A stretch of 64,000 nucleotides of DNA from Blasia pusilla. Lineage: Eukaryota > Marchantiophyta > Marchantiopsida > Blasiales. The DNA lies in the NCBI GenBank assembly GCA_050084515.1, contig CM114271.1, forward strand, positions 61,008,001 to 61,072,000, given 5' to 3'. This document shows, piece after piece, positions 36,960-49,599 of the stretch. The translations under genes were made by a program, and so were the position numbers. Below the pieces are notes generated by a model that was not told where the DNA came from, did no database searches, and saw only the letters and a program-made list of their open reading frames with translations. Each line of letters begins with the position of its first letter. Position 1 is the first letter of the stretch.

Positions 36960-37640
36960 TGATTCTTCTTTGTCTTTCTCAAATGAGAGAGAGGTCTTAG
37001 AGGAGGAGCTTGTTAGTGCACCATTGCACACAATGAGTGGTCCTACCATTTGGGCGTATAAAATGGATGATCGGAGTAGGGGATTGCATAGGTTTTTAGG
37101 AGTTATATATACCACAGAGTTGCACGAATTCATCAGAAATTTAAGAGTTGGTATGATTCATAGAAGGCTAGGAAGTCTAGCGAATCAACCTTTCACAACA
37201 TGGAATGGTTTGTTCCACCACCAAGAGGGGAGACCATAGACGATTACCATGAGTTTTCCTCTAGGTTCATGCCCAAGATTGAGGCATGGAGACTCTACTA
37301 TGATCCACATTACGTGCCATGGACTAGGTTATTTCCAAATGAGGAGGAGGACCTACGGGAGGCTACTACCTCCTCTACTAGTAATAATCATGGAGGGATG
37401 AATCAGATTAGAGACTAGAGTATTTGCATCGTCTAGTTGCGTTCATCGTAGATTCAATCCCGTGGAGTTGTAGAGGAACTACGAGGGGGTACGGGCTGAC
37501 AAAGAGATCATTTGCATCCTCTAGTTGCGTTCGTCCTAGGTTCAATCTCGTGGAGTTGTAGAGGAGTTGTAGAGTTGTAGAGGAGCTACCAAGGGATACT
37601 GACCGAGAAATTGCGAAGCATCCACAAAAACCATACATGC
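36960..37640 (+). pseudogene. Gag capsid-like segment of the second gypsy copy, with an internal tandem duplication
   Basis: Two overlapping frames (36970-37239 and 37200-37418) read like one protein with a frame slip: WAYKMDDRSRGLHRFLG, then DYHEFSSRFMPKIEAWRLYY. This corresponds to the capsid region missing from the copy at 11670. At 37422 and 37510 a ~55-base motif beginning ATTTGCATC is directly repeated with an 88-base period. Assignment as gag rests on its place before the zinc knuckle. Confidence 0.5.
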
Positions 37641-37765
37641 ATGGGGCGGAGTCTATGAGAGTCGTTTACTGGCATATGTCAATTGATTAGTGTCACTCAA
37701 GGCGTGCTAGAGACCCTCGCTGTTCAAGCATGGTATGGGATGTTGGAGCAAGACCTACAAAGACG

Positions 37766-38049
37766 GGCAAGGTTGCATGTGGACAAAGTCCATGTCTGTG
37801 GACTTATGACTTTCCTATGGAAGGACTTGTCCATATGGGCCCCATCTTCCTCTTCTTTCTGCTTCCCCTTACTTGCCTTTGTGTTCCATACTCCCCCATT
37901 TCTTCCTCCCTCCACCTCCACTCCCTCCTTCCTCATTGCTCCACTCATCCTTGCCTTGCCTTCCATCATGGACTTTAAGTGTGGGTCCCATCTCTTAGAA
38001 CCCATGTCCGTCCCAAGGAAAGACTTGTCCGTTTTTGTGCAATCATGAA
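37766..38049. mobile_element. MITE-like repeat, copy A
   Basis: About 284 bp, closely matching 38397-38730. It starts GGCAAGGTTGCATGTGG. The end of the partner copy gives a matching inverted terminus (GGCATGGTTGCA). It contains internal short palindromes such as AAGTCCATG...TGTGGACTT. It lies inside the decayed gypsy copy. No coding capacity. Confidence 0.6.
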
Positions 38050-38396
38050 GACGAGTGAGGGATGGGACACTCGTGCATGGAAATTCAACTACTTTGAGAA
38101 ATATAGCTGAGATGGTTGAGTGCATTAAGCGCAATATGGCTGAGGAGGGTGTGGTAGCCTTGAGTTATACGCGAGAGATGGCACGAGTGTCTATACCACC
38201 AATATAGCAACATGTATCTTGAGAGAGAAATATGGCACCACAAACCCAAGGAGGTAACCATGAGCATGTGCTACAGAGACCTATACTAGCAGACACGGCT
38301 CAGCAACATCCATGAGTTATCTTTTGGGCATGTGGTGGAGCTCATTGTCACCAGGATTGCACCGGTCAAGATAGTGGATGTGTGTCTTGGCCTGTG

Positions 38397-38730
38397 GGCA
38401 AGGTTGCATGTGGAAAAAGTCCGTGTCTATGGACATGTCTATGTCCGTGGACTTATGTCCGTCCTATGGAAGGACTTGTCCATATGGGCCCCACCTTTTC
38501 CTTCTTTCTCATTCCCCTAACTTGCCTTCGTGTTCCATATTCCCCCATTTCTTCTTCACTCCACCTCCACTCCCTCCTCCCTCATTGCTCCTCTCATCCT
38601 TGCCTTTGTCTTCCATCATGGACTAAAAGTGTGAGTCCCACCTCTTGGAGCTCATGTCCGTGGACATGTCCAGACTTGTCCGTCCATGTTTGTCCTAAGG
38701 AAGGACTTCTCCGTTTTTTGCAACCATGCC
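38397..38730. mobile_element. MITE-like repeat, copy B
   Basis: 334 bp with 12-base imperfect terminal inverted repeats (GGCAAGGTTGCA / GGCATGGTTGCA reverse-complemented at the right end, 38719-38730). It is similar to copy A throughout but carries an extra ~40 bases. A clear target-site duplication was not found. Confidence 0.6.
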
Positions 38731-38907
38731 TGTAGGAGTAGATGAGCCCCCACAAAGAGTGTTCCAATGTGATCATTATCAGTGTTTTGGTCATAAATGC
38801 GATAGGTGTTTAGCCTATACCTTGAAGTACATCTAGATTAAGTGCCACATTGGGCATCAAAGCAAGTTGGTGACGCGTGTGGGGCTAGAGGTCATGTGCT
38901 AGGTGCA

Positions 38908-39890
38908 CTAGAAATAAATCTTGCATTTTATGACTTTAATATATCACTAGGTTGATTCATTAATGATAAAAGAAATGACTTGTAATGATCCATAGAGTCA
39001 TACAAACCAAGTCATCTACCGGTAATGACTAAGGCTACTCAATCATAAATAAATGACTAATATATCCACAAAAACATCTAGTGATTCCTCATTTTTCCAA
39101 CCATTTTCCATCCATCAACATTCTCTCCATCTATTCATTTTCCATCCTTCATCCACCTATGTTATGTGCATCCACCCTCTCTCCCTCCTTCCATTTTCCA
39201 TCCTTCGTCTATACTCGATCCATTGTAAAGCCTCCCACTTTCCATCCATCCATCCATTCATTCTTTCCCTATCTACTACCAAAAGCTTGTGGGTGGAGGA
39301 AGCAAACTTGAGTCTTTTTCACCAAAGTCAGGCTTGCTACCACTATTCTATGCATTCATACATTTATGAATATTTTTTTACGTAATAATTCAAAAATTAT
39401 AGGAGATCTACAGTCTACTCCATTTAAGTAGAAAAATAGATTGTAAGAAGATCAAAATTTCTAATGATTCATAATTCTAGTATTCCAAAATTATTAAAAT
39501 AATACATAATGATAAAATAATTCATATTGCAAAAAAGTTGATAGCGAGCTTTGTGGTATAAGTCTTGATGAATATTTCTTCTTCTTATTATTATTTTTCC
39601 TTAAATTTATACCAATCATTTTTTGAAAATATATCAAATCCTTCGTAAATGGACGAGAAGTATATGGATTTATTCTTTTAAGAAAAATATAAAAGAGTTC
39701 TAATCATTGAAAAGAATCCATAGTTATGAAGATTGTTAAAGAAAATGCATCTTTCATTCGATCGATAATGTGAGTCGAATTGCAACATTCAAAGTAAAAT
39801 GAACCTCTTATCAACATTGATGGCATATATTTTATGGTAATTTTCACAAAAATTATATGAATTTTGAGTCTATTGCATTTAAATCATGTT
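38908..39890. mobile_element. Insertion with a CACTA-like left end inside the second gypsy copy
   Basis: At 38908 the sequence CACTAGAAATAAA begins a stretch unrelated to the gypsy copy and rich in ATGACT/AGTCAT words, as in CACTA subterminal repeats. Gypsy similarity resumes near 39890. A matching CACTAGAAGAAA end, in reverse orientation, is at 53158. No right terminal repeat was seen, so this may be a fragment. Pyrimidine-rich ORFs at 39053-39385 are composition artefacts. Confidence 0.4.
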
Positions 39891-40949
39891 TAGGGTTGAG
39901 AAGCTGGATACGCCCGTGTGAGAGGTAGATATGTCCGTGGAGGAGATATAGGTCTGTCACCTAGATGAGTCAAGGAGGACTCAAGGCTACGATAGCTACT
40001 TATATAGAGCAATTATAGCAACATGTTTTTGTGATGGCATTGAGATTACCAAATATTACTTTATTAGCATCGACCTCATGTGGAGCAGCTAAGGATATGG
40101 AGGATCTCGGTTAGATGTGCATGGTTGCATGGATGGAGGAAATCGTTATTGTTACCCGTGGAGAATCCGTAGAGTTGGATCCATAGAGAGGGGAAGCGAG
40201 GAAATAGACCAGGCTTCCTTAGATGTTTATTTTGTCTAAGGAGGACTCCATCAATGGGTCTTGATAAGAGTTTTGGGAGGTTGGATATTATGGTGACTAC
40301 TATTACTGATGCTCAAGAAGAGCGGGTGTGGAGTATGTTGTTGGGGATGGCCAATGTCATATATCGTGCCTTGTGGTTTTTGGTTTCCAATGTTTTGACA
40401 CTAGGACGTACATCCGTTGTGGTGTTCGGGTTTTGTGAGGATGGAGATGGTAATACAACCTCATGTTCAGAGGTAGTTGCAGAGGAGGTGGTAGACCTAC
40501 CCTTCGAGCCTATGCTTGGGACGTACGCCTCATATTCATAGTAGGTTGGGACTGTTAGGATGGCAAAGATACTTGATAGACTCGCAATAGAGTGTGCCAT
40601 GGTATCTCGAGATTATTGTTTTGTTGGATCTCTATGTGGTTAGTTCAAGAGGTATAGTGTTTAGTCCGCGATGAGTATTATTGGATTTAGGAGTGCAACC
40701 CTTGATGTTGGGAAAGGAGGAATTTATAGGATCGGCGGGACAAGGGCCGATGTAGAGCATCATGCATTCAAGAAATAGACGTCCTTGGGTGGAGTGAGAA
40801 CAATAGAGTTTATCACTTGACATGAGATCATTTGATCAGGATATTCAAGATATAAGTTTTTTATGTGAGTCAAGATGATATTGACCAATGTTGAGTCTCA
40901 CGACCAGGCTCTTGATTGGTGGAGGAGCGATGTACCCGAAGAGGTATTG

Positions 40950-41890
40950 GAGTGTTCATTTTTTTTGGAGAGATCAACACCAGTTTGGTTGGTGTATTAC
41001 AAAAAAGAGTGCATGTTCATCAGTATTTGTTTGTGGAGTGTGATGAGGTTGCAAGATGCATCTCATTCTGATATGTGGAGTAGTTGCACCTCTGTTTTTT
41101 TTATTTGTTACCCGCGTTGGCCATACAAGGTTATCATATATAGTTCCTTACCAAGGGATATTTCCTTGTTGGGGGCGCATGACTTGGATCAAATGGGGAC
41201 GATTCATTTGGTCATTTTTGGTTGGTCATCTTAGGGCCAATCGAGTGTAGGACAAGGGGGTGGTTTAGTTGACTCTTAGTCTATGTTGTTTTGGGAGATG
41301 ATGAGGATCTTCTGGCATGTGTAGGAATATCAATCCCGTTCTTCACCTGACATGGAAGAGAATGTACAGATCTTTGGCACAAGTTGTGATGAGTACACAT
41401 CAAGTTTGTGCATGGATTGGCCCTGCAGGGTCTTTGGATGCAATGAATATAGGTTCACCAACGTATTATCTATGTCTGTGGTGGACTAACTTGGTGCCAC
41501 AAGAGATCTTAAGAAGGGCATACGCAAGAGTGAAGCGTCCCTCCCATTTTTTAGTGGATTCCATTATGGATCCTAGATATTGATGACATGCAATGAGGCA
41601 TGATGATCAACCTCCATGGACGGTGGTCAACAAGGTTAGCATGGCACGGCCAGCCTTCCCCAATTTTTTGAGTTTCCTTACATCCTATGCTTATAAGGAG
41701 ATCGACCAAGCTTAGGGGTTGGTAGATCCCAATGCCAATGAGAGAGAGCACATTATGGGGTTTCTCGTAGGAGTGATGATAGTTCCATTGCTATGAGAGG
41801 CATCTCAACATCATGTTTTGGATCAAGTGATGGACTTAAACTACTTGACACGGATTCTCAGCCTACAAGTAGCTAAGCAACTTTGGGAGT
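40950..41890 (+). pseudogene. Methyltransferase domain remnant in the second gypsy copy
   Basis: DNA and broken protein segments align with 13555-14515. There is a counterpart of motif I near 40965-41000 (too decayed to read as protein). The counterpart of motif IV is near 41200-41235, with SS in place of P-C and a TAG after it. GPAGSLDAMNIGS followed by LWWTNLVPQEILRRAYA (about 41426-41525) matches motif VIII, and LDQVMDLNYLTRIL (about 41815-41860) matches motif X. The catalytic Cys codon is TCT, again one base from TGT but by a different change from the other copy. Confidence 0.8.
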
Positions 41891-41950
41891 GTTTGCGACA
41901 GGTCATCTTTGTTGTAATTGTTAGCTCTGAGCCTATCGAGACTATACAAG

Positions 41951-43080
41951 CATGGTTGCACGTAAACATATGTGTCCATCCATGGGCCAAACATGCCCAA
42001 TGAATCCCATGTCCAATTTTTTTGGTACCCCAATGGCCTCAAGTGCTCCGATCTCTCATCAAGGATTTATGCAACATGTAATTGATGCAGAAATTATCAC
42101 ATGGAAGAACATCGAAGATCACATATTCTATTGATCGCATATGTCTATCTTTTGATCTATGTAGAGTTCGATTCCCTATTCGTCCTACTTTTTCCACGAC
42201 CATAAATTAGTCTCAAGGTCAAATTTTACAAAAAATTGGGATTTACTTACGCACTCCCATTTTTTCTCATGGTCAATTGCATTATCTAGAGTAGGACATA
42301 GGAAAGCAATACATATTACACTTTGAAATAAAGAGTTGAACTCCACTTGCAATGTAGTGCATAGAGAGATTTTATAATGAAATCTATTTTTAAATTCTTA
42401 TTTTTTTCATGATTAAAAAACCTGTGCTTCGCACGGGCATCTTACATAGAATGGTGTCTATATATACACCCCTCACTGTTGGCTATCCCTACAAAGACCT
42501 ACGAAGAGAAAAATCCTCAAGCCACAATCGAAAGGAGAAATGTTGCCTCCGGCTACTATTCTCAAGCGCATGAAATATCTTGACAATCAATTTAACCAGC
42601 GACGCCATTACACTGGTAATATGTTTTTCCCCGTGCGATGCATTAGTTAAGATGATTGGGAATGAAAAGACTCACATATGGAAGATGATAACATGAAATT
42701 AGTGGACACATGGTGAATAAAATTTAATATTAAAAATGATGACAAATATAAGAAGTAATTTTTTCATCTTACTTGGCTTCGGAAAAAAATTCATATATTT
42801 TCATTTTTTAATTGTGGAAAAAGGAAGTTATCCCTTTTCCAATCCCCATTTTTCAATAAATAAAATAATTCACTTATTTTGATTATTTATTCCCAAAACA
42901 GGGGTTAAATTTTTCTCCCAATCTTGAAAATTAAGAATAAATCATGCATACTATGTCTTTCATTATTTGGAAGAATAACTATTTTCCTATTAGTGCTCGA
43001 TATTAAACTTTAAATTAATATTTGTTATAATTTAGTTGGCGTAAACCCTTAAAACATATTTTTTAATTTGTGAACTAGCT
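41951..43080. other. Non-coding stretch with Helitron-like ends
   Basis: A plus-strand Helitron-like 3' hairpin (CCTGTGCTTCGCACGGGCAT) is at 42419-42440, with a decayed CTAG. From 42608 to about 43060 the DNA is similar to the reverse complement of 59650-60370, including a GTGCGATGCA hairpin remnant and a TTGGGAATGA motif. No gene. Confidence 0.5.
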
Positions 43081-46000
43081 TATGGATGCAGAAATGATAA
43101 GTTACAAGTACTCAGCAAAACCAGTGCGATTTGTTGACGCATGAATGACGCATAATCCCATGGACGCGACCTATAAGCCTGTCCGTCCATGGGATTTCGC
43201 TCTAAGTAGTATGATCTCCTGTCAATGGGGAATTTTTCTTTGTTCTTGTGAATTCTAGATCATGGTGTCAGTATTAGTGCCATCTCTTGAGGGCTCACAC
43301 GGTGAATGTGTTCCCACCTTCTGTCTCTTCGGGGCCCGTTTTGGCCCGAGGGGTTTTTGCTCTCTATGCCAAAAAACCCCTCGGGCCAAAATGCTTTCTA
43401 TGCCTCGTTTGTTTCCTGATGGGTTTTCCATCCAAGCTTCTATTAAAGTTTATAATTTCCTTCTGCCTGCAACATCCTTCCACTTCTCCCTCGCGGAATT
43501 CGTTTAGGAGGAAATCGTTTCATTCATGATCCTTTTCAGAGATACATGGTCCTGCGTCTTGCATGGCCAGGAAAAATTTCATATAGTAGAGAGGTCGACC
43601 TACATTTGAGTGGCGAATAGTAGGATATGAACCACTACGACGATTCTCGTGAAGTGAAGTGGCAACGTGAGGCCGTTGCAAGGGTTGGATTCAAATTAGA
43701 AGACTCGACTTTGTTCACGTGTGATGAGTGGTAGACATTGAGATTGTTTTGCTGCATTTCCGTTGAGATTGTATTGCTGCATTGCAGTCTACTTTGGAAG
43801 GAAGACTTTCCGAAATGACGTGTGAAATAGACGCTGATTGATAATTTCAGGAGAACTGTTCCCGGTCTACATCCCAAGGGCACATCCTCATTCTAACGAG
43901 TGTATTCGAGCAGCAGGCGACAGGGATCATAATGTTTGCTGGATGTGTGCCTCTCCTGTGTCAAATCAATGAGCTCGTTGTCCATAAAATTCATCATTGG
44001 AAAATCGAAGCGGTTTCCGCGGATGGCATCGAGTCTCTCCTCACCGAATTTCCTTCTTCACAGATCTTGGTTTTTAGAATCCTGCGGCGTTCCGTTACCA
44101 ATTGCTACCAACCGAAGCAGCCGGCGTGTCAAATGTACTCCTCGGGCGCTGGCGTATGCTGTCACTGAGGACACTGCATTTCTTTTTAAGCAATGTGAGG
44201 AGCTGTGTTTGTTACTCTGCTCAGGCCTACCAAATATCTCCAACTCTTCTAAGGATTGAAAATACAAACCCCCACTTTGGAGAGGTGGTGTACATCAGCT
44301 TCATTCTATCTAAGGAACTTGCCGGATTTTCAGTGGTTTGGTTCCGCATTATTTTTTGAGCATGGCGGTGAGAAACGAGCTTGCAATGATTATGGAGGAT
44401 GTTTCTGCCAGGGCTGATTTAGCACTCGGACTGGACAAGAAAAAGTTCCTCCCGCGGGCTCCGAAAGAATCTGTAGGAAATGTGACTTTACCTATCACGA
44501 ACATCGGAGAGCTCTTGCGTTTTACTTTTGGCCTTACTAAAAATAAAAATGACTAACAATTCTATTTTCTTCTCAGCCCCTCAAAATAAAATTTGACTGT
44601 TAAGATGTTGCAGTAGAAGATGAAGGGCATCGCGAAAATACTTTTTTTTTTAATCTCGTGCATGGAATTGCTTCTTTCTCCTCCATATATCCTGTTGGAC
44701 AATATCATACTAAAAAAGCGTCCAAACCTAGTAGGGTGGGACAAATCGTTGGGCAGGTGGAGTCATGTGGATTTTACTCTAAGGGGGTGTGATTTGTTTC
44801 ATATGCACACGAGTTTTGGATCTTATGCCATAGCTTCTACAATTAGGTCACGATTGGGAATTCTTGTCTAGAAAGGCGGTTGTGTGTGGTTTCATTTTAG
44901 TAAAATTTGTGTGGTTGGAGCAGAAATACTGAAAAAGCCATGACAAAAAAGTTGAGAATAAACTGAAAATTTATTTAAACTCTAACGTTGAATGTAAATA
45001 TAATCGAGGCGCATTTTTGGCAAAGGAGTTAAAAAAGAATTGCATAGCGTTAAAACCTATCTGGTCCGGAAAACAGTGCTGGAAACTATAGTGGGATTCA
45101 ATTGAGGTGTACGAACTTGCGTATAATTTACGTACGTTAATAAACCTTACAAAATACGGAGGCGAATGGTATTTTCGATATGAAATAGCTTTTACAAGTC
45201 TCAAATTTTAAAGACCCCACACTTCAGAATAACCAGTTCTCACACGAGAAATGCTCGGCGGCAAAGCGAGTCCCTTAGGGCTTATGTCTGAGAGTTTTGT
45301 GCACCTTCAGTATAGAAGTCTATACGGAAAGGGATGGAAAGGAAATGCCAAAAAAATAATCAATGATGAAGTAAAAATAATGGGGAAATTTTTCCTTTTT
45401 CCCCCATGAATTATGATTTTGAGATTTTTCCCAATTTGTGACCTTTCACCCGATATTTCAGATGGTACAGGTTTGGTACTTGTAGCAAACCCAACAAATT
45501 AAGAATGACCATGTGCGGCTCCTGGACATGTTCAAATGCTTGTAACTTGATTTTAAATGCAAGAGGCTAACATAAGTAATAGAGAGAGAGATTTTGAACT
45601 GCATATTTAAGACAAGAAGGTATGGCATAGAATCCTTTATGTTGAGAAAAAAAGTTCTCTATCACATCTTTTTGGGATAAACAAAATCCCCTAACATACG
45701 TCTCACCAATTGAGTTTTCTTTTAAATAAAACATAATCTTTTCTCCACCTACTGCTCCTCGTCCTTGACGCTAACACTCGTAAAGTTTTTTTCCCTCCAT
45801 CCTAGAATATCATGGATTTTTTCCAACTGTTGTTCAGATTTTGAAGAGAAAAATACTTACAAAGATATTGGTAATTAGTGGGGAAAATTTGGGATAAACG
45901 AAACTACACTGGATATTTGATAACGTTGACAATGAATTTGTTAGTAGAAAGTATTATATCGACAAAACCCAAACCTAAAGTAGTATACTGTCTTGATACA

Positions 46001-49000
46001 TTAGTTACACGTAGAAAAATTAGATGTTTGCAACAACCACTCTCCCGGGAAGTGCCTTTTCAGGCTGGAGGGTCCGGAACAGTTCAAGCCTGATACCTCC
46101 TTCCAATCTGAGGTTGAGGTTGAGGTTAACGTGGGTTTCGTTAGAATAACTAGGTGTCGGCATGAGCGGAAGAGGTAGTGGGATAAAAACGATTTGAAAG
46201 CTATCAAAGAAGTGGGGAACGCAGATCCATTTGGGATAAAAAGTTTACCAAATTAACATGTCTTCTGTGGGGGTCAACAGACTCACCATAACCTACACAT
46301 TCCGTTTGGATTGATCATACGTAGGATCGGGGTACCTATCCCTTTCGGTTTGACAATCCCCGTGATGCTCATTTGGGCCATCTAGTTCCAGCAAGAATCA
46401 CCTTAGGCCGAACTACATTTTTGTGGCAACAGGATCTTCGTCAAGAATGATAGTGAACTGGCAGAAGCATAACCCAGTACACACTATGAATTTGCAGCAG
46501 CGTTCATGTTCAAAGGCAAACTGATGCCTTTTTCCCACAGATCGTATGCTCTCGTCGAACCCCAGGATATTTGCTTACAAGTCCTTCCCAACAGGGCAAA
46601 CTTACTGTGTGGTGCACTCGGTGTGAAGAAGACGTTTTATGAACATTTGCATTGGATTGGGGTTGATTCCTATTGACTTTCCGCTGAAGTGTTCTGAAAA
46701 CAAGCACCGGGGAACAGAACTGAAGGTATTACTTTGGAATACACATTGTACTGCTAGGCCTGAAAATACTGAGTTAATTCTTATTACATCCGCAAAGTCA
46801 TTTTTCACGTAGGTCTTGAGGACCGATTCAGCAAACCCGAAGGTTTTCATGGGCAATTCACCGGCTGAGATCTTATGCTCGATACCAATATATTTAATAT
46901 ACATTTCTCTCGGATACAGGAAAAGTACGTACATGTCAGCAGCAGCTCCGAGACAATTACCCACGGCTCTCCCTATACATGGCATCCAGGAACTCCTTAC
47001 GGAAAGGCCTGTTATACTCACCCCGAAAATACTCATCGCTATGGATGTCCGGTAAATGGCCTTCGCAATGCCTGCACTGAATTATTGTACTCTCCAGAGA
47101 AGATCTCAACGCCATGAAACATACTACGATTGAATTTCGTGCTTGCGATATCCTGTTGTCGGATTCTCGACTATCTTGACAGAACTAGCGGAAATGAATC
47201 GCCTGGATATGGCTTCAAGACGCGATTCACCTCATCCAGTTCTGTCAAGGGAGTCAAGGATCCAACAACCGTAACACTTAAGACGGCTAAAGTTGTGTGA
47301 ACACAATACCCTATACGATGGCTGGAGGTTTGAAATTCCACTATCTGTCGTGCAAGTCTCAATCCTGGATTTAGTAGATAATGCTCACGAGTTTTTACTT
47401 CAATCGGTAATCGAGCAGTAAGAACTCTTATACGTCTCGATCCGCGCTAGAGTTGGTCGCACACACAAACTTTTGAATGGGCTGTACCGCTCGATCTTCA
47501 AGTGGGGAGGTTATTATAGCATGGCATTCACTACTTGCAGCCACAGGAACGCTCTAATGTGCAAGAGACTCAAGGGGACCCCCGCCCACCCGTCAGTGAT
47601 GGCGAACATGTAACCTTCCACTGCATCAACTGCATTCCCATAATCTCAGGCACGAGCCAGTCGGAGCGGTATCCCCTCTCAGGGCAATAACCTAGACCCT
47701 ACCCCACTGACTTCCTTAACCAAAGACTAAATGGCAAAGGAGTATTCGGTCACTTGTCAGTGTTGATATCACAAACAACTTCCAAGTTCCAAGAATGTTT
47801 TCGCACGCTCAACTAAAGAGACGCGTCCTGAATCTAGTAAAGTGGCACTCGTGAAATCCAGTGATGTTAATCGTCCCGAAATTCTTCGAAAGGACGGACG
47901 CTCAGGGGTGGATTGTCACTGCTCACCACATGAATGGTTTCGTGATCTCCCAAATGGTGTTCCCACGAGATGGAGCATACATTCCATGACACCAAATCCA
48001 AAAATATTTGTCATCAGGAAGTTCTATGGACAGCAGACACTTACGAGCGCCAGTGCACTCGTGAGTGCCTATCGCACAGACTTCCTGATGTTTCTAAGAG
48101 TGCTCGTACAACCTCGAGCTTAGAACTGCCGTCAGTATAAATGTAGCCATCACAAGTGTGAAGGCTGTTTTGACAAGTAGACATCAAGCCTTCGCAAGTG
48201 TCGAGGCCCGTTCACTAGCAGTCGCTCTTCCCCTATCGACTCACAAATCACGTTCGTGAAATACAAGATATGCTTGTTTTGAAGGTGGTCAAATGAAACC
48301 GCGTCATCATGCCCCACACATCAGGAAGGATTGCGATGTGCAACAGTGTGGCGAAATACTTGAATAAGTATGAACTCTTCTTATCGTCTCCCGTTCCTAC
48401 GCGAGCAATCAGCAATCCGATCGTTGGATAGGTTCCTTGTGTCCTCCATCCTCCACTTTATTACGGAAATCACCCGCCCCCCTCCTACACTCAACCCAAC
48501 TAACCCACAATTTTTTACCCATTCTGTCTGAGAATAGACCTTCTATCACTGCCCTCCCCCCTTCAAATCGTCAAGTCATCTACCAGCCAGACATTTCCAG
48601 ACTTGAAAGCTCTCCCAGAGTCTCCGCTCCCTCAGCCGCCTTACGAGGTCTATCACAATCTACCAACCTCATAGTGGACAGTTCAGAGACGCTTTGGCAA
48701 GGCTACCGCAATGGTTGCAAGTTCAAAACCTGTGACTGATTAATTTGAGACGCCGATAGCACCAGCCGTAGCATTGGCAGCTCGGTAAGCCGTCGTGACT
48801 CCAAAGGACAAGAAGGAATTCTCGGTGGTAAGCCTGGCAGGTCCTCTGTTTCGCTAAATGTCACTTCTTCAGCCATAGTCTCTTTCCCAATCAGCCTTTC
48901 ACTCAGTGCAGACACCAGACCCTTGAAACTTACAGAACCACGATGTAGAGCTCACCACACTGACCTCAAATGGCAAGATCCCAGCGACGCAGACGACTGT

Positions 49001-49599
49001 TCGAAGAAAACGATCCAGAAGACATTGACGTGAGGCTCCCAGCAATTCTTAAAAAGATTCGCTAGAACGACAACAGAACCTGACGCCGGCTTCTAAGTAA
49101 ACGAATTGATCAATTCATGACGCTCGGTAATCTCCCCATGCCCGCGAAATCTCACAAACATGAACATGCAAGGATGGTAGGAAGACACAAGTTACCTACC
49201 TCACCAGGGGAACGCACACCCTCACTCGGACACACCAGTGCAACGGTGCAGAGGACCTCCCAACACACAGCTACTTGACGACTTCACTAAGAGATAGTCA
49301 AAGATCGTCAGTGATCCTTGTGGAATCGAGACGAGAATGGCTCTCACCTGTATTCATCCGGCAGTTTTTGGTACTGAATTAACCCTTCGGACTTCGGTGG
49401 TGGGTGATCTGGACTGCGAGGTTGAGGCGAGAGTGGCTTCGGTGCTACTTGACGACTTCACTAACAGATAGTCAAAGATGCCGGTGCCTCAACCCGAAGC
49501 CCATAGTTTGTCCCGGAAACGCACTCAATGCGAGAGCCGGTACCTTGAGCTGGCAAAGCCCCGTGCTCATGTTGGAAGGATAGCGGACACGATCGTGGA
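43081..49599. other. Long mixed-composition region without a recognised gene
   Basis: Several ORFs of 70-145 codons occur, for example 43936-44259 plus, 44338-44556 plus, 46602-47036 minus and 48437-48739 plus. I recognise none of them and cannot show splice structure. Features: a 20-bp perfect hairpin (43339-43358 / 43372-43391), two foldbacks of about 75-79 bases (47175-47249 and 48012-48090), and a 36-bp direct repeat at 49270-49305 and 49444-49479. The stretch could hold exons of an unknown gene or old captured sequence. Confidence 0.4.

Larger units (their letters stand above)
36082..41950 (+). mobile_element. Second copy of the gypsy methyltransferase family (heavily decayed)
   Basis: Plus strand. 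It contains gag capsid-like sequence (about 36960-37400), a zinc-knuckle remnant (CDHYQCFGHKCDRC, near 38758-38840), the protease segment (near 40660-40740) and the methyltransferase (about 40950-41890). It stops soon after the methyltransferase, before RT. It is interrupted by two copies of a MITE-like repeat and by about 1 kb with a CACTA-like end. The left limit is uncertain. It is clearly older than the copy at 11670 and confirms the gag-protease-methyltransferase order. Confidence 0.8.

Noticed and set aside
39053-39385. ORF rich in Ser, His, Phe and Ile
   Set aside because: A composition artefact of a CCATCC/TTCCAT-type simple repeat.
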